Shown: positions 1 to 7,822, counted from the stretch's first letter. The stretch: DNA of 64,000 nucleotides from Sporosarcina beigongshangi (GCF_016820535.1 NZ_JADHDY010000004.1:281005-345004); one strand, 5' to 3'. The notes: a model not told the origin generated them from the sequence alone. Made by a program: numbers and translations.

Positions 1-946
1 TTTCCTTCACCAGCGCGTACTGCGCGTGGTTGGTGTCCTGGTACTCGTCCACCAGGACGTGGCGGAAGCGGCGGCGGTAGTAGTCGGCAACGCCCGGGAA
101 GGCCCGGAACATGTACACGGTCTGGGCGATGAGGTCGTCAAAGTCCATGGCGTTGGCCTGGCGCAGCCGCTGCGTGTACCCCTTGTACACCTCGGCCACG
201 GCGGCGGCGAAGGGGTCGTTGAAGTTGGTGTTCATGGAGTTCTCGTCGTCGTCGATGAGCTCATTCTTCAACGAGGAGATCTTGTGCATGATGGACTTCG
301 GCGTGAACTTCTTCGGGTCCAGGTCCAGGCCCTTGGCCACGAGCGTGATCAGGCGCAGCGAGTCCGCGGAGTCGTAGATGGAGAAGTTGGAATTCAGCCC
401 GATGACCTTCGCCTCGCGCCGCAGGATTCGCACGCACGAGGAGTGGAAGGTGGAGATCCACATGCTCTTGGCAGCGTCGCCGATCAACGCCTCGATGCGC
501 TCGCGCATCTCCGCCGCGGCCTTGTTGGTAAAGGTGATGGCCAGGATCTGGCCCGGGTGGGCCTGGCCCGTGGCCAGCAGGTAGGCGATCCGGTGGCTGA
601 GCACCCGTGTCTTGCCGGAGCCGGCCCCTGCCACAATGAGCAGCGGTCCGCCCGTGTGCACCACGGCCGCCTCCTGCTGCGGGTTCATGCCCTGCAGCAG
701 CGAGTCCGGATCCGGCCAGCGCCGGGCCGACGCCATGCCCAGGTCACCGAAACCGTCCCGTCCGGCACCGCCAAGGCCGCCGGACGGGACGCCCGGCACC
801 GGCCCGCCCGCACCGAATTCAGGCATGTCCGCACCCGGATCGTCCTGGTCGAACGGCTGCCATGCGGGCAGCCCGGCACCTGCGCTCACAGGGGAGCCAG
901 GGGCCGGCTTGGACTTTTCGGGGTAAGGGTCAAACAACATATCCAT
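1..946 (-). CDS. pcrA: ATP-dependent DNA helicase PcrA/UvrD, N-terminal part (runs off the window)
   Basis: This is an SF1A 3'-5' DNA helicase used in nucleotide excision repair and in clearing replication or recombination intermediates. About 315 N-terminal codons are present; the rest lies before base 1. A poorly conserved Gly/Pro-rich leader of about 75 residues is followed by the Q-motif region (LLQGMNPQQEAAV), Walker A (VAGAGSGKTRVL), motif Ia (ITFTNKAAAEMRER), the STFHSSCVRILR segment and motif II (VDEYQDTNHAQY). ATG at 946 was chosen; an in-frame ATG lies two codons downstream and there is only a weak ribosome binding site. The extended leader is typical of actinobacterial PcrA. The family assignment is secure; PcrA versus UvrD1 naming is convention. 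Confidence 0.93.
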   Translation of the reverse strand, partial: MDMLFDPYPEKSKPAPGSPVSAGAGLPAWQPFDQDDPGADMPEFGAGGPVPGVPSGGLGGAGRDGFGDLGMASARRWPDPDSLLQGMNPQQEAAVVHTGGPLLIVAGAGSGKTRVLSHRIAYLLATGQAHPGQILAITFTNKAAAEMRERIEALIGDAAKSMWISTFHSSCVRILRREAKVIGLNSNFSIYDSADSLRLITLVAKGLDLDPKKFTPKSIMHKISSLKNELIDDDENSMNTNFNDPFAAAVAEVYKGYTQRLRQANAMDFDDLIAQTVYMFRAFPGVADYYRRRFRHVLVDEYQDTNHAQYALVKE

Positions 947-1009
947 GGTGACATCCAGTGTAGTTCGAGCTGCTGACAAGGTCCTGACCCTCCAGGATTC
1001 ACCCGCGCC

Positions 1010-1858
1010 TCAGCCCAGGACCCCCCGTCCAAGCGCCCCGGCCAGCTGCGCCACCGCGCCGGGGGCACCGGCAATGCACCAGTCCAGTCCGTTCACGCGC
1101 ACGACGGCGGTGTCCCCGCCTGCTGCTTCAACGATGCCCTTGCCGGGGAGCCAGTCCCAGGACGGCACGCTGTGTTGGAACCACACGCCCAGCTCCCCCT
1201 GCGCCACCCGGGACAGGTCGCAGGATCCCGAGCCCAGCATGCGCAGCGTGGCCGGCAGTTCGGCAGCCCGCTGCCACGGCACGGCGGCACGGGGCTGCGA
1301 CAGCCAGCCCGGGTGGATGTAGGTGCCGGCCGCAAGCGTCTCCACGGACGCCGGGGCCAGGGGCGCCAGGTGCTGCCCGTTCAGCGACGCCGGTTCGGTG
1401 GTGCCGCCGAGCCACAGCTTGTCTTCCTCCGGTTGGAATACCGCGCCGAGAAGCACCTCAGCGTCGGCGGGCAGCTCCGCCGTCGCGCCTTCTTCTGCCG
1501 GGGGCACCGCAACCAGGGCGAGCGCCGTGCACCAGTAGGAGGAGCCGCTGGCAAAGTTGAAGGTGCCGTCAACGGGGTCGATGACCCACCAGCGCCCGGA
1601 GGTGCCGAGGTGCCCGGCCCCTTCCTCGCCCAGGATGGAGTCGTCGGGACGGGCGGCGCGCAGGGCGTCGAAAATGAGCCGCTCGGCCGCGAGGTCGGCC
1701 GCCGTGGCAAAGTCCGAGATGCCGCCCTTGAGGTGGCGGCCGGCAAGGAGTGCGGTGCGGCTTTCGGCGCGGATGGAGCGGGCCAGGGCACCGGCATCGC
1801 GCAGGAGTGCCGCCGCCAATTCGGTGTCGGTGGGCGCTGGGGCGGGTTGTTGTGCCAT
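1010..1858 (-). CDS. hisN: Histidinol-phosphatase / inositol-monophosphatase family (HisN-like)
   Basis: A 282-residue member of the Mg-dependent inositol monophosphatase superfamily. In Actinobacteria lacking HisB phosphatase this family dephosphorylates histidinol phosphate, but inositol-1-phosphate is an alternative substrate. Metal-ligand motifs are visible: Glu78-Glu79 in GEEGAGH, DPVDGTFNF with Asp94 and Asp97, and a C-terminal WDWLPG motif. There is no histidine gene next door, so the substrate rests on family resemblance alone. The start at 1858 lies 6 nt after a TAGGCT -10 box (complement of 1865-1870), so the mRNA is probably leaderless and divergent from the gene at 1891. Confidence 0.82.
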   Translation of the reverse strand: MAQQPAPAPTDTELAAALLRDAGALARSIRAESRTALLAGRHLKGGISDFATAADLAAERLIFDALRAARPDDSILGEEGAGHLGTSGRWWVIDPVDGTFNFASGSSYWCTALALVAVPPAEEGATAELPADAEVLLGAVFQPEEDKLWLGGTTEPASLNGQHLAPLAPASVETLAAGTYIHPGWLSQPRAAVPWQRAAELPATLRMLGSGSCDLSRVAQGELGVWFQHSVPSWDWLPGKGIVEAAGGDTAVVRVNGLDWCIAGAPGAVAQLAGALGRGVLG

Positions 1859-1890
1859 GCCCCCAGCCTAATCTGGGCGATAATGGGGGC

Positions 1891-2517
1891 ATGGCTAAAA
1901 CTCCCGCCCAGCGCGCCGCGAAACATGGCGCCGCTGCCACTCCGCCCAGCACACCCATCGTCAACGGCAGTACGCAGCGCACCCCGCAAAAGGCGCAGGG
2001 CAACGCGAACCTGATCTTGATTGCCGGGGCCGTGGCGAGCCTGTTCCTGTTTTGGTACTTCCACCTGCTCACGCTGAACCAGATGACTGACCTTTCCGGC
2101 GGGCTGGCCATGCCGCAGTCGATGGTGCTTGGTTTTGACGTCCCGTATGTGGAATCGCTGAGGGCCGCCATGGACGCCGACGCCCTGGGCCAGCTGAACT
2201 ATGTGGGCAAGACTGCCGGAACCCTGTTCCCGCTTATTTTCGCCATCACCGCGCTGACGCTGATCGCCGCCAATGTGTCGAAGAAGGCGCTGCGCTGGGC
2301 ACTGTGGGTGCTGCCGCTGGCGTTTGCCGGCATTTCCCTCTGGGCCAACGCCGCCGTGGATTCCATGCTTGGCGCAGAAACACTGGACCCCGGCGCCGTG
2401 TCCTTGGCGTCCGTGCTGGTCACGGCGTCCTGGATGCTGCTGATCGCCTCGCTGCTGGCCATCGGCGTGGCGCTGGTCCTGGGGCGCAAGAAGAAGGCCC
2501 CGCCCGCGGCGGCCTAG
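1891..2517 (+). CDS. Four-helix membrane protein of unknown function
   Basis: A 208-residue integral membrane protein, not recognised as a named family. A polar Lys/Thr-rich N-terminus of about 38 residues precedes four hydrophobic segments near residues 40-60, 108-130, 136-155 and 175-200, and the protein ends in a basic GRKKKAPP tail. A longer reading upstream is open, but ATG 1891 is preferred because GATAAT (1879-1884) lies 6 nt before it, which suggests a leaderless transcript. It is divergent from hisN and followed by a tRNA gene. No catalytic motif is visible. Confidence 0.75.
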   Translation: MAKTPAQRAAKHGAAATPPSTPIVNGSTQRTPQKAQGNANLILIAGAVASLFLFWYFHLLTLNQMTDLSGGLAMPQSMVLGFDVPYVESLRAAMDADALGQLNYVGKTAGTLFPLIFAITALTLIAANVSKKALRWALWVLPLAFAGISLWANAAVDSMLGAETLDPGAVSLASVLVTASWMLLIASLLAIGVALVLGRKKKAPPAAA

Positions 2518-2566
2518 CGTGCCGCGTTTTTTGCTTGGTTGCCAATTCCGTTAGGCTTGGTGACGC

Positions 2567-2638
2567 GCCTCTGTAGTCCAATGGATAAGACGGCCCTCTC
2601 CTAAAGGGCAAATCCGGGTTCGATCCCCGGCGGGGGCA
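2567..2638 (+). tRNA. tRNA-Arg (anticodon CCT)
   Basis: A cloverleaf folds by eye. The acceptor stem GCCTCTG pairs with CGGGGGC including two G-T wobbles. The anticodon stem GCCCT/AGGGC encloses the loop CTCCTAA with anticodon CCT. The T arm is CCGGG-TTCGATC-CCCGG, and A2638 is the discriminator. CCA is not encoded. It decodes AGG. Confidence 0.95.
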
Positions 2639-2689
2639 CTTTTTATGCCTGCATTCCGAGGGCCTCCTGCACCACCTTCCCATCAATCC

Positions 2690-2744
2690 AACGCTCTATC
2701 AGCGTCCGGGCCAATCCGGACAACGCTCTATCAGCGTCCGGGCC
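2690..2744. repeat. Tandem repeat, 32-bp period (CTCTATCA family, copy A)
   Basis: A 23-bp block starting AACGCTCTATCAGCGTCCGG occurs at 2690 and again at 2722, exactly 32 bp apart. Within it GTCCGG and CCGGAC are complementary across a 6-nt gap. It lies between the tRNA and the RarD-like gene. The CTCTATCA..TCCGGG core recurs at 42721 and 63929, also with a 32-bp period. Confidence 0.8.
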
Positions 2745-2774
2745 GGCTGGTGCTGTCGAGAAAGGGGACCTTCC

Positions 2775-3683
2775 GTGGATTCCGCTCCTCCCGCCGCCCA
2801 ATCCCATTCCACCCGCGGTGTGGCAGTGATGATCATCGGCGCGGTCCTCTTCGCCGCGATCTTCCTGATTGCGGGGCTGCTGACCGCGTGGGGTCCCGAG
2901 GAAATCTTCGGCTGGCGCGTGGTGCTGACGCTGCTGACCCTGGCCTGCATCCTGCCGTTCCTGCCTGCTGCCCGCCGCGAGTCGAAGACCCTCCTGCTCC
3001 GGGTCCGACGGCGCCCGTCCCTCCTTTTGCCCGGGGTGCTTGCGGCCGGAATTGTGGGCCTGCAACTGTGGCTGTTCATGTGGGCGCCTGTCAACAACAT
3101 GGCACTGGCTGTGTCCTTCGGCTATTTCCTGCTGCCCCTGACCATGGTGCTGGCCGGGCGGATATTCTTTGCCGACAGGCTCAGCCCGCTGCGCAAATGG
3201 GCCGTGGCAGCCGCCGCAGTGGGCGTGGCCCACCAGGCATTCTCCGCCGGCGGCTTGGACTGGCCCACGCTGCTGGTCTGCCTGGGTTATCCCGTGTACT
3301 TTGTCCTGCGCCGCCACTTCCGCTTCGACAACCTCCCCGCCTTTGCCGCCGAACTGCTGTTCCTGCTGCCCGCGGGCGTGTTCTTCATTCTCACCGGCCC
3401 GCACGGTCCCGGAGCCGGGGGCGGCACCGACGGCATCTGGGCCGCGTGGTCCATCGGGATCCTGGGCGGCGTGGCCATGGTGTTGTACCTGCTGGCCAGC
3501 AAGTGGTTGTCGCTGTCCCTTTTTGGACTGCTGGGCTACGTGGAGCCGGTTTTGTTGGTGGGTGTCTCCGTCGTCCTGGGCGAGACCCTGGGCTGGTCCG
3601 CCCTCCTCACCTACGCCCCCATCCTGCTGGCGTTGCTGTTCCTTTCGATCGACGGCCGTCGGCCCGCCCTCCCGAACGGCTGA
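2775..3683 (+). CDS. RarD-like EamA/DMT-family transporter
   Basis: A 302-residue polytopic membrane protein with about ten hydrophobic segments, the layout of the drug/metabolite transporter (EamA) superfamily. The segment SFGYFLLPLTMVLAGRIFFADRL corresponds to the GYFINPL-type signature of RarD proteins, so it is closer to RarD than to generic EamA permeases. The substrate is unknown. The start is GTG 2775 with an AAAGGGGA ribosome binding site 7-8 nt upstream. It appears to be a single gene, with the next gene carrying its own promoter-like box. Confidence 0.8.
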   Translation: MDSAPPAAQSHSTRGVAVMIIGAVLFAAIFLIAGLLTAWGPEEIFGWRVVLTLLTLACILPFLPAARRESKTLLLRVRRRPSLLLPGVLAAGIVGLQLWLFMWAPVNNMALAVSFGYFLLPLTMVLAGRIFFADRLSPLRKWAVAAAAVGVAHQAFSAGGLDWPTLLVCLGYPVYFVLRRHFRFDNLPAFAAELLFLLPAGVFFILTGPHGPGAGGGTDGIWAAWSIGILGGVAMVLYLLASKWLSLSLFGLLGYVEPVLLVGVSVVLGETLGWSALLTYAPILLALLFLSIDGRRPALPNG

Positions 3684-3724
3684 CTCCACTTCCGCCGCCG
3701 GGTCAGTGGACTAGAATCCTGCCC

Positions 3725-4219
3725 ATGGACATCGTCGGCTTGAACCTCTCCTTCCCCATCGATGAGGACGGCTTCATCGCCTTGGTCTGCCCCGATTCCT
3801 ACACGGGATTCATCGACGAAGACTGGACAATGGGCCAGCTCATGGACCGGTTTGTCGAGCAGATGAACCTCGGCCGTGCCTTCATTGCCTACCCTGGCCC
3901 CGATGCAGCCGACGAGCACTTCTCGCTGGTCAGTGGCCGGGACGGCAGCCGTGTTGTGCGTGAAGCCGGCGGCACCGTCACGGTTGGCGAGGCCGGCTTG
4001 GTGTTGTCGAGCTACACACAGCTGACCATGGCTGCCCAATTTGAGGACGAAGCGGCCGCCGGCTCGAACAACAGCCTACGCCTGCCCTGCGCTCCTGGAA
4101 CTTACCGGGTCGCCTTGCGCGAGCTCGACGGCGCTGGGCCGGCCTTTGAGCTGGAGCTCCGGCCGGACGATGCTCCCGAAATGGTGCCCCACACGGCTGT
4201 CCCATGGTTTGAGGTGTAA
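3725..4219 (+). CDS. Hypothetical protein, 164 aa
   Basis: A soluble acidic protein that I do not recognise. It opens with MDIVGLNLSFPIDEDG and looks mainly beta-stranded, with alternating hydrophobic and polar residues and no signal peptide or membrane helix. An open reading frame extends upstream to 2645, but that part overlaps the RarD-like gene in another frame and is judged a shadow. ATG 3725 sits 7 nt after a TAGAAT box (3712-3717), the leaderless pattern seen elsewhere in this window. It converges on the NrtR-like gene. Confidence 0.7.
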   Translation: MDIVGLNLSFPIDEDGFIALVCPDSYTGFIDEDWTMGQLMDRFVEQMNLGRAFIAYPGPDAADEHFSLVSGRDGSRVVREAGGTVTVGEAGLVLSSYTQLTMAAQFEDEAAAGSNNSLRLPCAPGTYRVALRELDGAGPAFELELRPDDAPEMVPHTAVPWFEV

Positions 4220-4239
4220 TTCCCCGTTGGCGGCCCGGC

Positions 4240-5004
4240 TCAGCCGCGGGGCCTCATGAGCGGCGGGTTCAGCACGGCCCGGACCGGCCCGCCGGCAACG
4301 ATGCGGGATTCGGGGGCCAGCCGAAACAGCGCAGCGGGGCGCCCGGCCTCCCCAGCGCTCATGGTTCCCGTGTCCTCCAGAAACCCCGGCGTGCCGGTGG
4401 CCTTGCGGTGGAAGTTTCGGGGGTCCAGCCGGGTGCCCCACACGGCCTCGTAAACCGTCCGCAGCTGGGCGATGGTGAACTCCTCGCCGCAGAATGCCGC
4501 ACCGAGGGGCGAGTATTCCAGTTTCGACCGGGCCCGTTCCACGGCGTCGGAAACGATCTGCCTGTGGTCAAATGCCAGGTCCAGTTCCCCGTCCAGCACG
4601 CCGCTGACAGGGTGCCAACCGGCATGGGCGGCATCGCTGCCGGCCGCCAGCACGGGAAAGTTCGGCGCCAGCAACAGGTGCGCCACGGTCAACACGTCAC
4701 CGCGCGGATCCCTGCCTGCGGGACCGTAGCTTTGCAGCTGCTCCAGGTGTCCGGGCAGCCGGGCCACGCCTGCTTCCTCGGCCAGCTCCCTGGCGGCGGC
4801 CCCCATCAGGTCCTCCCCCGGCAGCACAAACCCGCCCGGCAGGGCAAGGCCCCCCTTGAACGGTTCGATCAACCGGTTGATGAGCAGCACGCGAAGCTCC
4901 CCACCGCCCACGGTGAGGGCAACGACGTCGACCGTCACAGGAAAGCGCGCGGGACGGAGGTGGGCATGGGCAGCGGGATCCGCATGGACGTGGGTAGGGG
5001 CCAT
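4240..5004 (-). CDS. NrtR-like Nudix-domain transcriptional regulator
   Basis: A 254-residue protein with an N-terminal Nudix domain (about 20-160) and a C-terminal winged-helix region (about 165-235: EEFTIAQLRTVYEAVWGT, RNFHRKATG), the architecture of the NrtR family that regulates NAD metabolism by sensing ADP-ribose-type ligands. The Nudix box (residues 58-80) matches GX5EX7REUXEEXGU fully, so hydrolase activity may be retained, whereas many NrtR proteins have lost it. It is divergent from the SPFH/NAD-kinase-like operon with two 21-bp dyads between, so it probably represses both directions. ATG 5004 lies 6 nt after a TAGGCT box. The effector ligand is unknown. Confidence 0.85.
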   Translation of the reverse strand: MAPTHVHADPAAHAHLRPARFPVTVDVVALTVGGGELRVLLINRLIEPFKGGLALPGGFVLPGEDLMGAAARELAEEAGVARLPGHLEQLQSYGPAGRDPRGDVLTVAHLLLAPNFPVLAAGSDAAHAGWHPVSGVLDGELDLAFDHRQIVSDAVERARSKLEYSPLGAAFCGEEFTIAQLRTVYEAVWGTRLDPRNFHRKATGTPGFLEDTGTMSAGEAGRPAALFRLAPESRIVAGGPVRAVLNPPLMRPRG

Positions 5005-5021
5005 GCAGCCAGCCTAGACAC

Positions 5022-5042
5022 TTATCGTCAAGTTGACAATAA
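5022..5042. promoter_or_regulatory. Operator 1 of the NrtR-like regulator (predicted)
   Basis: A 21-bp dyad: TTATCGTCA, AGT, TGACAATAA. The arms match at 8 of 9 positions. It overlaps the TTGACA -35 box of the SPFH operon and lies just upstream of the regulator's own -10 box. It has the same length and arm sequence as the site at 5067-5087. Confidence 0.75.
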
Positions 5043-5062
5043 AGAAATGCGCCGCCTATGCT
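5033..5062 (+). promoter_or_regulatory. Promoter of the SPFH / NAD-kinase-like operon
   Basis: Consensus -35 TTGACA (5033-5038), 18-bp spacer, -10 TATGCT (5057-5062). The predicted start of transcription near 5069 falls inside operator 2, and the -35 box lies inside operator 1, an arrangement expected for repression. Confidence 0.65.
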
Positions 5063-5065
5063 TCA

Positions 5066-5088
5066 GTTATCGTCATAATGACGATAAC
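5066..5088. promoter_or_regulatory. Operator 2 of the NrtR-like regulator (perfect palindrome)
   Basis: A perfect 11+1+11 bp inverted repeat: GTTATCGTCAT, A, then its complement ATGACGATAAC. The centre lies 45 bp from the centre of operator 1. It sits at the predicted transcription start of the SPFH operon. Confidence 0.8.
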
Positions 5089-5106
5089 AATTTAGAGGAG
5101 AACACC

Positions 5107-6117
5107 ATGGCCACGATCAAGCGCTTCCCCTGGATCAACCACTTCCTGGGCAGCCCCACGGGATACATCGTGCACCTGCAGAAGGGAAAGCTCAGCCACG
5201 AAGGCGTGGGGCAGGCGTTCTGGTTCCGCCCGGCCTCTTCCGTCCTGAGCGAGGTGCCAGTGGATGACCAGGAACTGCCCATCATGTTCCACGCCATCAC
5301 CCGCGACCACCAGGACGTCAGCGTGCAGGCCAACGTCACCTACCGGTTCAGCGATCCGGTCTCGGTGGCCGGCCGCCTCGATTTCGCGCTCAAGCCGGGC
5401 GGCGCCGGGACGACGGCCGGGCGCGAGCAGGTGGCCACCATCATTGGCCAGCTGTGCCAGAGCCACGCGATCGACCAGATTGCCGCGACAACCCTCGCCC
5501 AGTCGCTGGAACGCGGCGTCAGCGAACTGCGCGGCCTGCTGACCGGAGCGCTCCAGGCCGACGCCCGGCTGCAGTCGACGGGCATTGAGGTCCTGGGCGT
5601 GCAGGTCCTGGCCGTGAGGCCGGAGTCGGAGGTGGAGCGGGCGCTGCAGACGCCGGTCCGTGAACAGCTCCAAGCCGAGGCAGACCGTGCAACCTATGAG
5701 CGCCGGGCACTGGCTGTGGAAAGGGAGCGGACCATTTCGGAGAACGAGATGGCCAGCAAGATCGAGCTGGCAACCCGCCGCGAACAGCTGGTGTCGCAGG
5801 AAGGAAACAACGCCCGGCGCGAAGCTGAGGAACAGTCGGCTGCGGCGCTCATCCGGGCCCAGGCCGAAGCGGAACGCCAGGGCATCGGCGCCACGGCCGA
5901 GGCCAACCAGCTCAAGCTGGTCGGTGAAGCAGCTGCCGCCCGCGAAGCCGCCACCATGGCCGTTTACAAGGACATGGACCAGGCCACCTTGCTGGCCCTC
6001 GCCTTCCGCGAAGCCGCCGCCTCGCTGCCCAACATCAACAACCTGACCATCACCCCTGACCTGCTCAGCGGCGCACTGGCAGGATTGTTCCCGACAACCA
6101 CCCCGGCCGGGAAGTAG
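5107..6117 (+). CDS. SPFH/Band-7 domain protein
   Basis: A 336-residue SPFH (stomatin/prohibitin/flotillin/HflK) domain protein. The SPFH fold occupies about residues 15-190 (VPVDDQELPIMFHAITRD, VQANVTYRFSDPVSV, GIEVLGVQVLAVRPE). It is followed by a long Glu/Arg/Ala-rich coiled coil (about 190-290) and a short hydrophobic C-terminal part. There is no N-terminal membrane helix, so it would be cytosolic or peripheral, possibly a ring- or lattice-forming scaffold. ATG 5107 follows GAGGAG at 5095-5100. It is the first gene of the operon with the NAD-kinase-like gene 58 bp downstream, and it is driven from the two-operator promoter. Its biochemical role is unknown. Confidence 0.85.
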   Translation: MATIKRFPWINHFLGSPTGYIVHLQKGKLSHEGVGQAFWFRPASSVLSEVPVDDQELPIMFHAITRDHQDVSVQANVTYRFSDPVSVAGRLDFALKPGGAGTTAGREQVATIIGQLCQSHAIDQIAATTLAQSLERGVSELRGLLTGALQADARLQSTGIEVLGVQVLAVRPESEVERALQTPVREQLQAEADRATYERRALAVERERTISENEMASKIELATRREQLVSQEGNNARREAEEQSAAALIRAQAEAERQGIGATAEANQLKLVGEAAAAREAATMAVYKDMDQATLLALAFREAAASLPNINNLTITPDLLSGALAGLFPTTTPAGK

Positions 6118-6175
6118 CCTCGGAAGGAATGGACCCCGAAGCACCCCCGCCAGACCCCACCCGAAAGGCAGCACC

Positions 6176-7054
6176 ATGGGCACTCCCCGACTCGTGATCG
6201 TCCACCGGCGCACCGAATTCCAGGAACTCCTGGACCGCCACGCCACCGCCGGCCAGGCTGAATTCTTCCTCCGCACCCGCGGCCGCTCCCTGGCACCCGT
6301 GCAGGAACAGCACGAGGTCATTGCGGCCGCCTTGGCCCGCGTGCGCGCAGCGGTTCCGGACGGCTGGCGAAGCGCCGAGGTGGAGCGCGGGGACCTGAGC
6401 CGGTTCATGTTCACCGCCGACGACGTGGTCGCAGTCGTGGGCCAGGACGGCCTCGTGGCCAACACGGCCAAGTACCTCAACAGCCAACCGGTCTTGGGCA
6501 TCAACCCGGACTCCGCAAACAACCCGGGCATCCTGGTCCGCCACTCCCCCGACGCGGCCGCCGCGCTCCTGGCCCGCGGGGCGTTCCGCTGCAGCGAGCT
6601 GGCCATGGTCACGGCCCGGCTCGACGACGGCCAGGAACTCTCCGCGCTCAACGAGATCTTCGTGGGACACCCCTCCCACCAATCCGCCCGCTATCAAATT
6701 ACGACGCCGGACGGCCGGGTTGAGGGGCAATCGTCCTCCGGACTGATTGTCTCCACCGGGACGGGCGCCACCGGCTGGTGCGCGTCGATCGCCCTCGAGC
6801 GCGGCGGCCGTGCACTGCCGGCACCGACCGAACCACGGCTGGCCTGGTTTGTCCGCGAGGCCTGGCCGTCACTGGCGACGGGGGCATCCTTGACCGAAGG
6901 CCTGCTGGAAGCCGGGGAGCCGTTGCGGATCACGGTGGCGTCCGACCAGCTCGTCGTCTTTGGCGACGGCATGGAGAGCGACCGCCTGGCGGCGTCGTGG
7001 GGGCAGGAACTCAGCATCGAGCTGGCAGGCCGGCCGCTGCGGCTGGCACAGTAG
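6176..7054 (+). CDS. NAD-kinase-like protein with divergent nucleotide motif
   Basis: A 292-residue protein with the layout of ATP-NAD kinases. The segment VVAVVGQDGLVANT stands where NAD kinases have GGDGT, GINPDSANNPGIL stands where PpnK has the NxGxLGFL loop, ALNEIFVG corresponds to the conserved NE motif, and STGTGATGW corresponds to STPTGSTAY. The Gly-to-Gln change in GGDG and the longer NPDSANNPG loop set it apart from housekeeping PpnK and look more like the mitochondrial NADK2 type. It may phosphorylate NAD or a related molecule, or only bind it. It has a GAAAGG ribosome binding site and is co-directional with the SPFH gene. Membership of the superfamily is fairly sure; the activity is inference. 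Confidence 0.72.
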   Translation: MGTPRLVIVHRRTEFQELLDRHATAGQAEFFLRTRGRSLAPVQEQHEVIAAALARVRAAVPDGWRSAEVERGDLSRFMFTADDVVAVVGQDGLVANTAKYLNSQPVLGINPDSANNPGILVRHSPDAAAALLARGAFRCSELAMVTARLDDGQELSALNEIFVGHPSHQSARYQITTPDGRVEGQSSSGLIVSTGTGATGWCASIALERGGRALPAPTEPRLAWFVREAWPSLATGASLTEGLLEAGEPLRITVASDQLVVFGDGMESDRLAASWGQELSIELAGRPLRLAQ

Positions 7055-7107
7055 CGGCCCGGCCCGCCCTGACGCCGGAGCCCTCGCATACAGGAGATGA
7101 TTGATCC

Positions 7108-7443
7108 ATGAGCATCGCAAAGACCGCCATCCTTTTCGCACTGGCAGCAGTGGCCGAGATCGGCGGTGCCTGGCTCATCTGGCAGGCTGTTCGCGAAGGA
7201 AAGGCGTGGTGGTGGGCGGGACTGGGCATCGTGGCGCTTGGAGCCTACGGCTTCATTGCGGCCATGCAGGCCGACGCCAACTTTGGCCGGGTTCTGGCCG
7301 CTTATGGAGGCGTGTTCATTGCCGGCTCCCTGGTCTGGGGCATGATCTTCGACAAATTCACCCCCGACCGCTGGGACATCATCGGCGCACTCGTGGCCCT
7401 GGCCGGCGTCAGCATCATCATGTTTGCCCCGCGGGCGGCCTGA
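7108..7443 (+). CDS. YnfA family small membrane protein (UPF0060)
   Basis: A 111-residue, four-helix membrane protein. The segments [34 protein letters not shown] and [21 protein letters not shown] are characteristic of the YnfA/UPF0060 family, which belongs to the small multidrug resistance/DMT-like fold. ATG 7108 has a CAGGAGATGATT ribosome binding site. It begins 53 bp after the NAD-kinase-like gene, so it may be the last gene of that operon, although no functional link is evident. Confidence 0.85.
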   Translation: MSIAKTAILFALAAVAEIGGAWLIWQAVREGKAWWWAGLGIVALGAYGFIAAMQADANFGRVLAAYGGVFIAGSLVWGMIFDKFTPDRWDIIGALVALAGVSIIMFAPRAA

Positions 7444-7458
7444 ACGGCACCCTCCCCA

Positions 7459-7522
7459 CGGACGCTATCGCAGCAATGGCGCCTTTTTCACGGACGCTAT
7501 CGCAGCAATGGCGCCTTTTTCA
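7459..7522. repeat. Perfect tandem duplication, 32 bp
   Basis: Two adjacent identical 32-bp units (7459-7490 and 7491-7522) starting CGGACGCTATCGCAGCAATG and ending in CTTTTTCA, followed by a degenerate third start (CCGACGCTAG). They lie immediately after the ynfA-like gene and before decayed genes. Confidence 0.85.
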
Positions 7523-7570
7523 CCGACGCTAGTGCATCGATCGCTGAATGCGGGCTGCCCATGGCTCACC

Positions 7571-7822
7571 CGCAGCCGGCAACTCAAGGATCCCCATTGG
7601 ACAGCGGCCCTGGTAGGGATCACCAACTACGTCGAGAGACAACTTGACCTGGCGGCACCGGCTTGGACCCGACGCATCAGCCCTCTTAAAGAGGCCTGGC
7701 TGCCTGCCGAATCCTACCGAACCGTCCGAGCCCCAATGAAAGAACTCGTCGGGTCCGAAGCACCGCAGGAGTTCGCCGCCACAAACGTATTCATCCGCGT
7801 TCGAAGTCTGGTCACCGCATGA
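7571..7822 (+). pseudogene. Remnant of the partner gene of a nucleotidyltransferase pair
   Basis: An open segment encodes a plausible protein C-terminus (DPHWTAALVGITNYVERQL, PAWTRRISPLKEAWLPAES, EFAATNVFIRVRSL) but has no credible start. Upstream its frame runs straight into the 32-bp duplication. Its TGA overlaps the ATG of the next gene (ATGA at 7819-7822), as in intact translationally coupled pairs. I infer an N-terminally truncated partner of the downstream nucleotidyltransferase. The 5' boundary given is arbitrary. Confidence 0.5.

Noticed and set aside
4408..5106. N-terminal extension of the SPFH open frame
   Set aside because: Covers the antisense of the Nudix regulator, the operators and the promoter; ATG 5107 has a strong ribosome binding site.
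5092..6651. 519-residue minus-strand open frame
   Set aside because: Shadow of the SPFH and NAD-kinase-like genes; no domain recognised.
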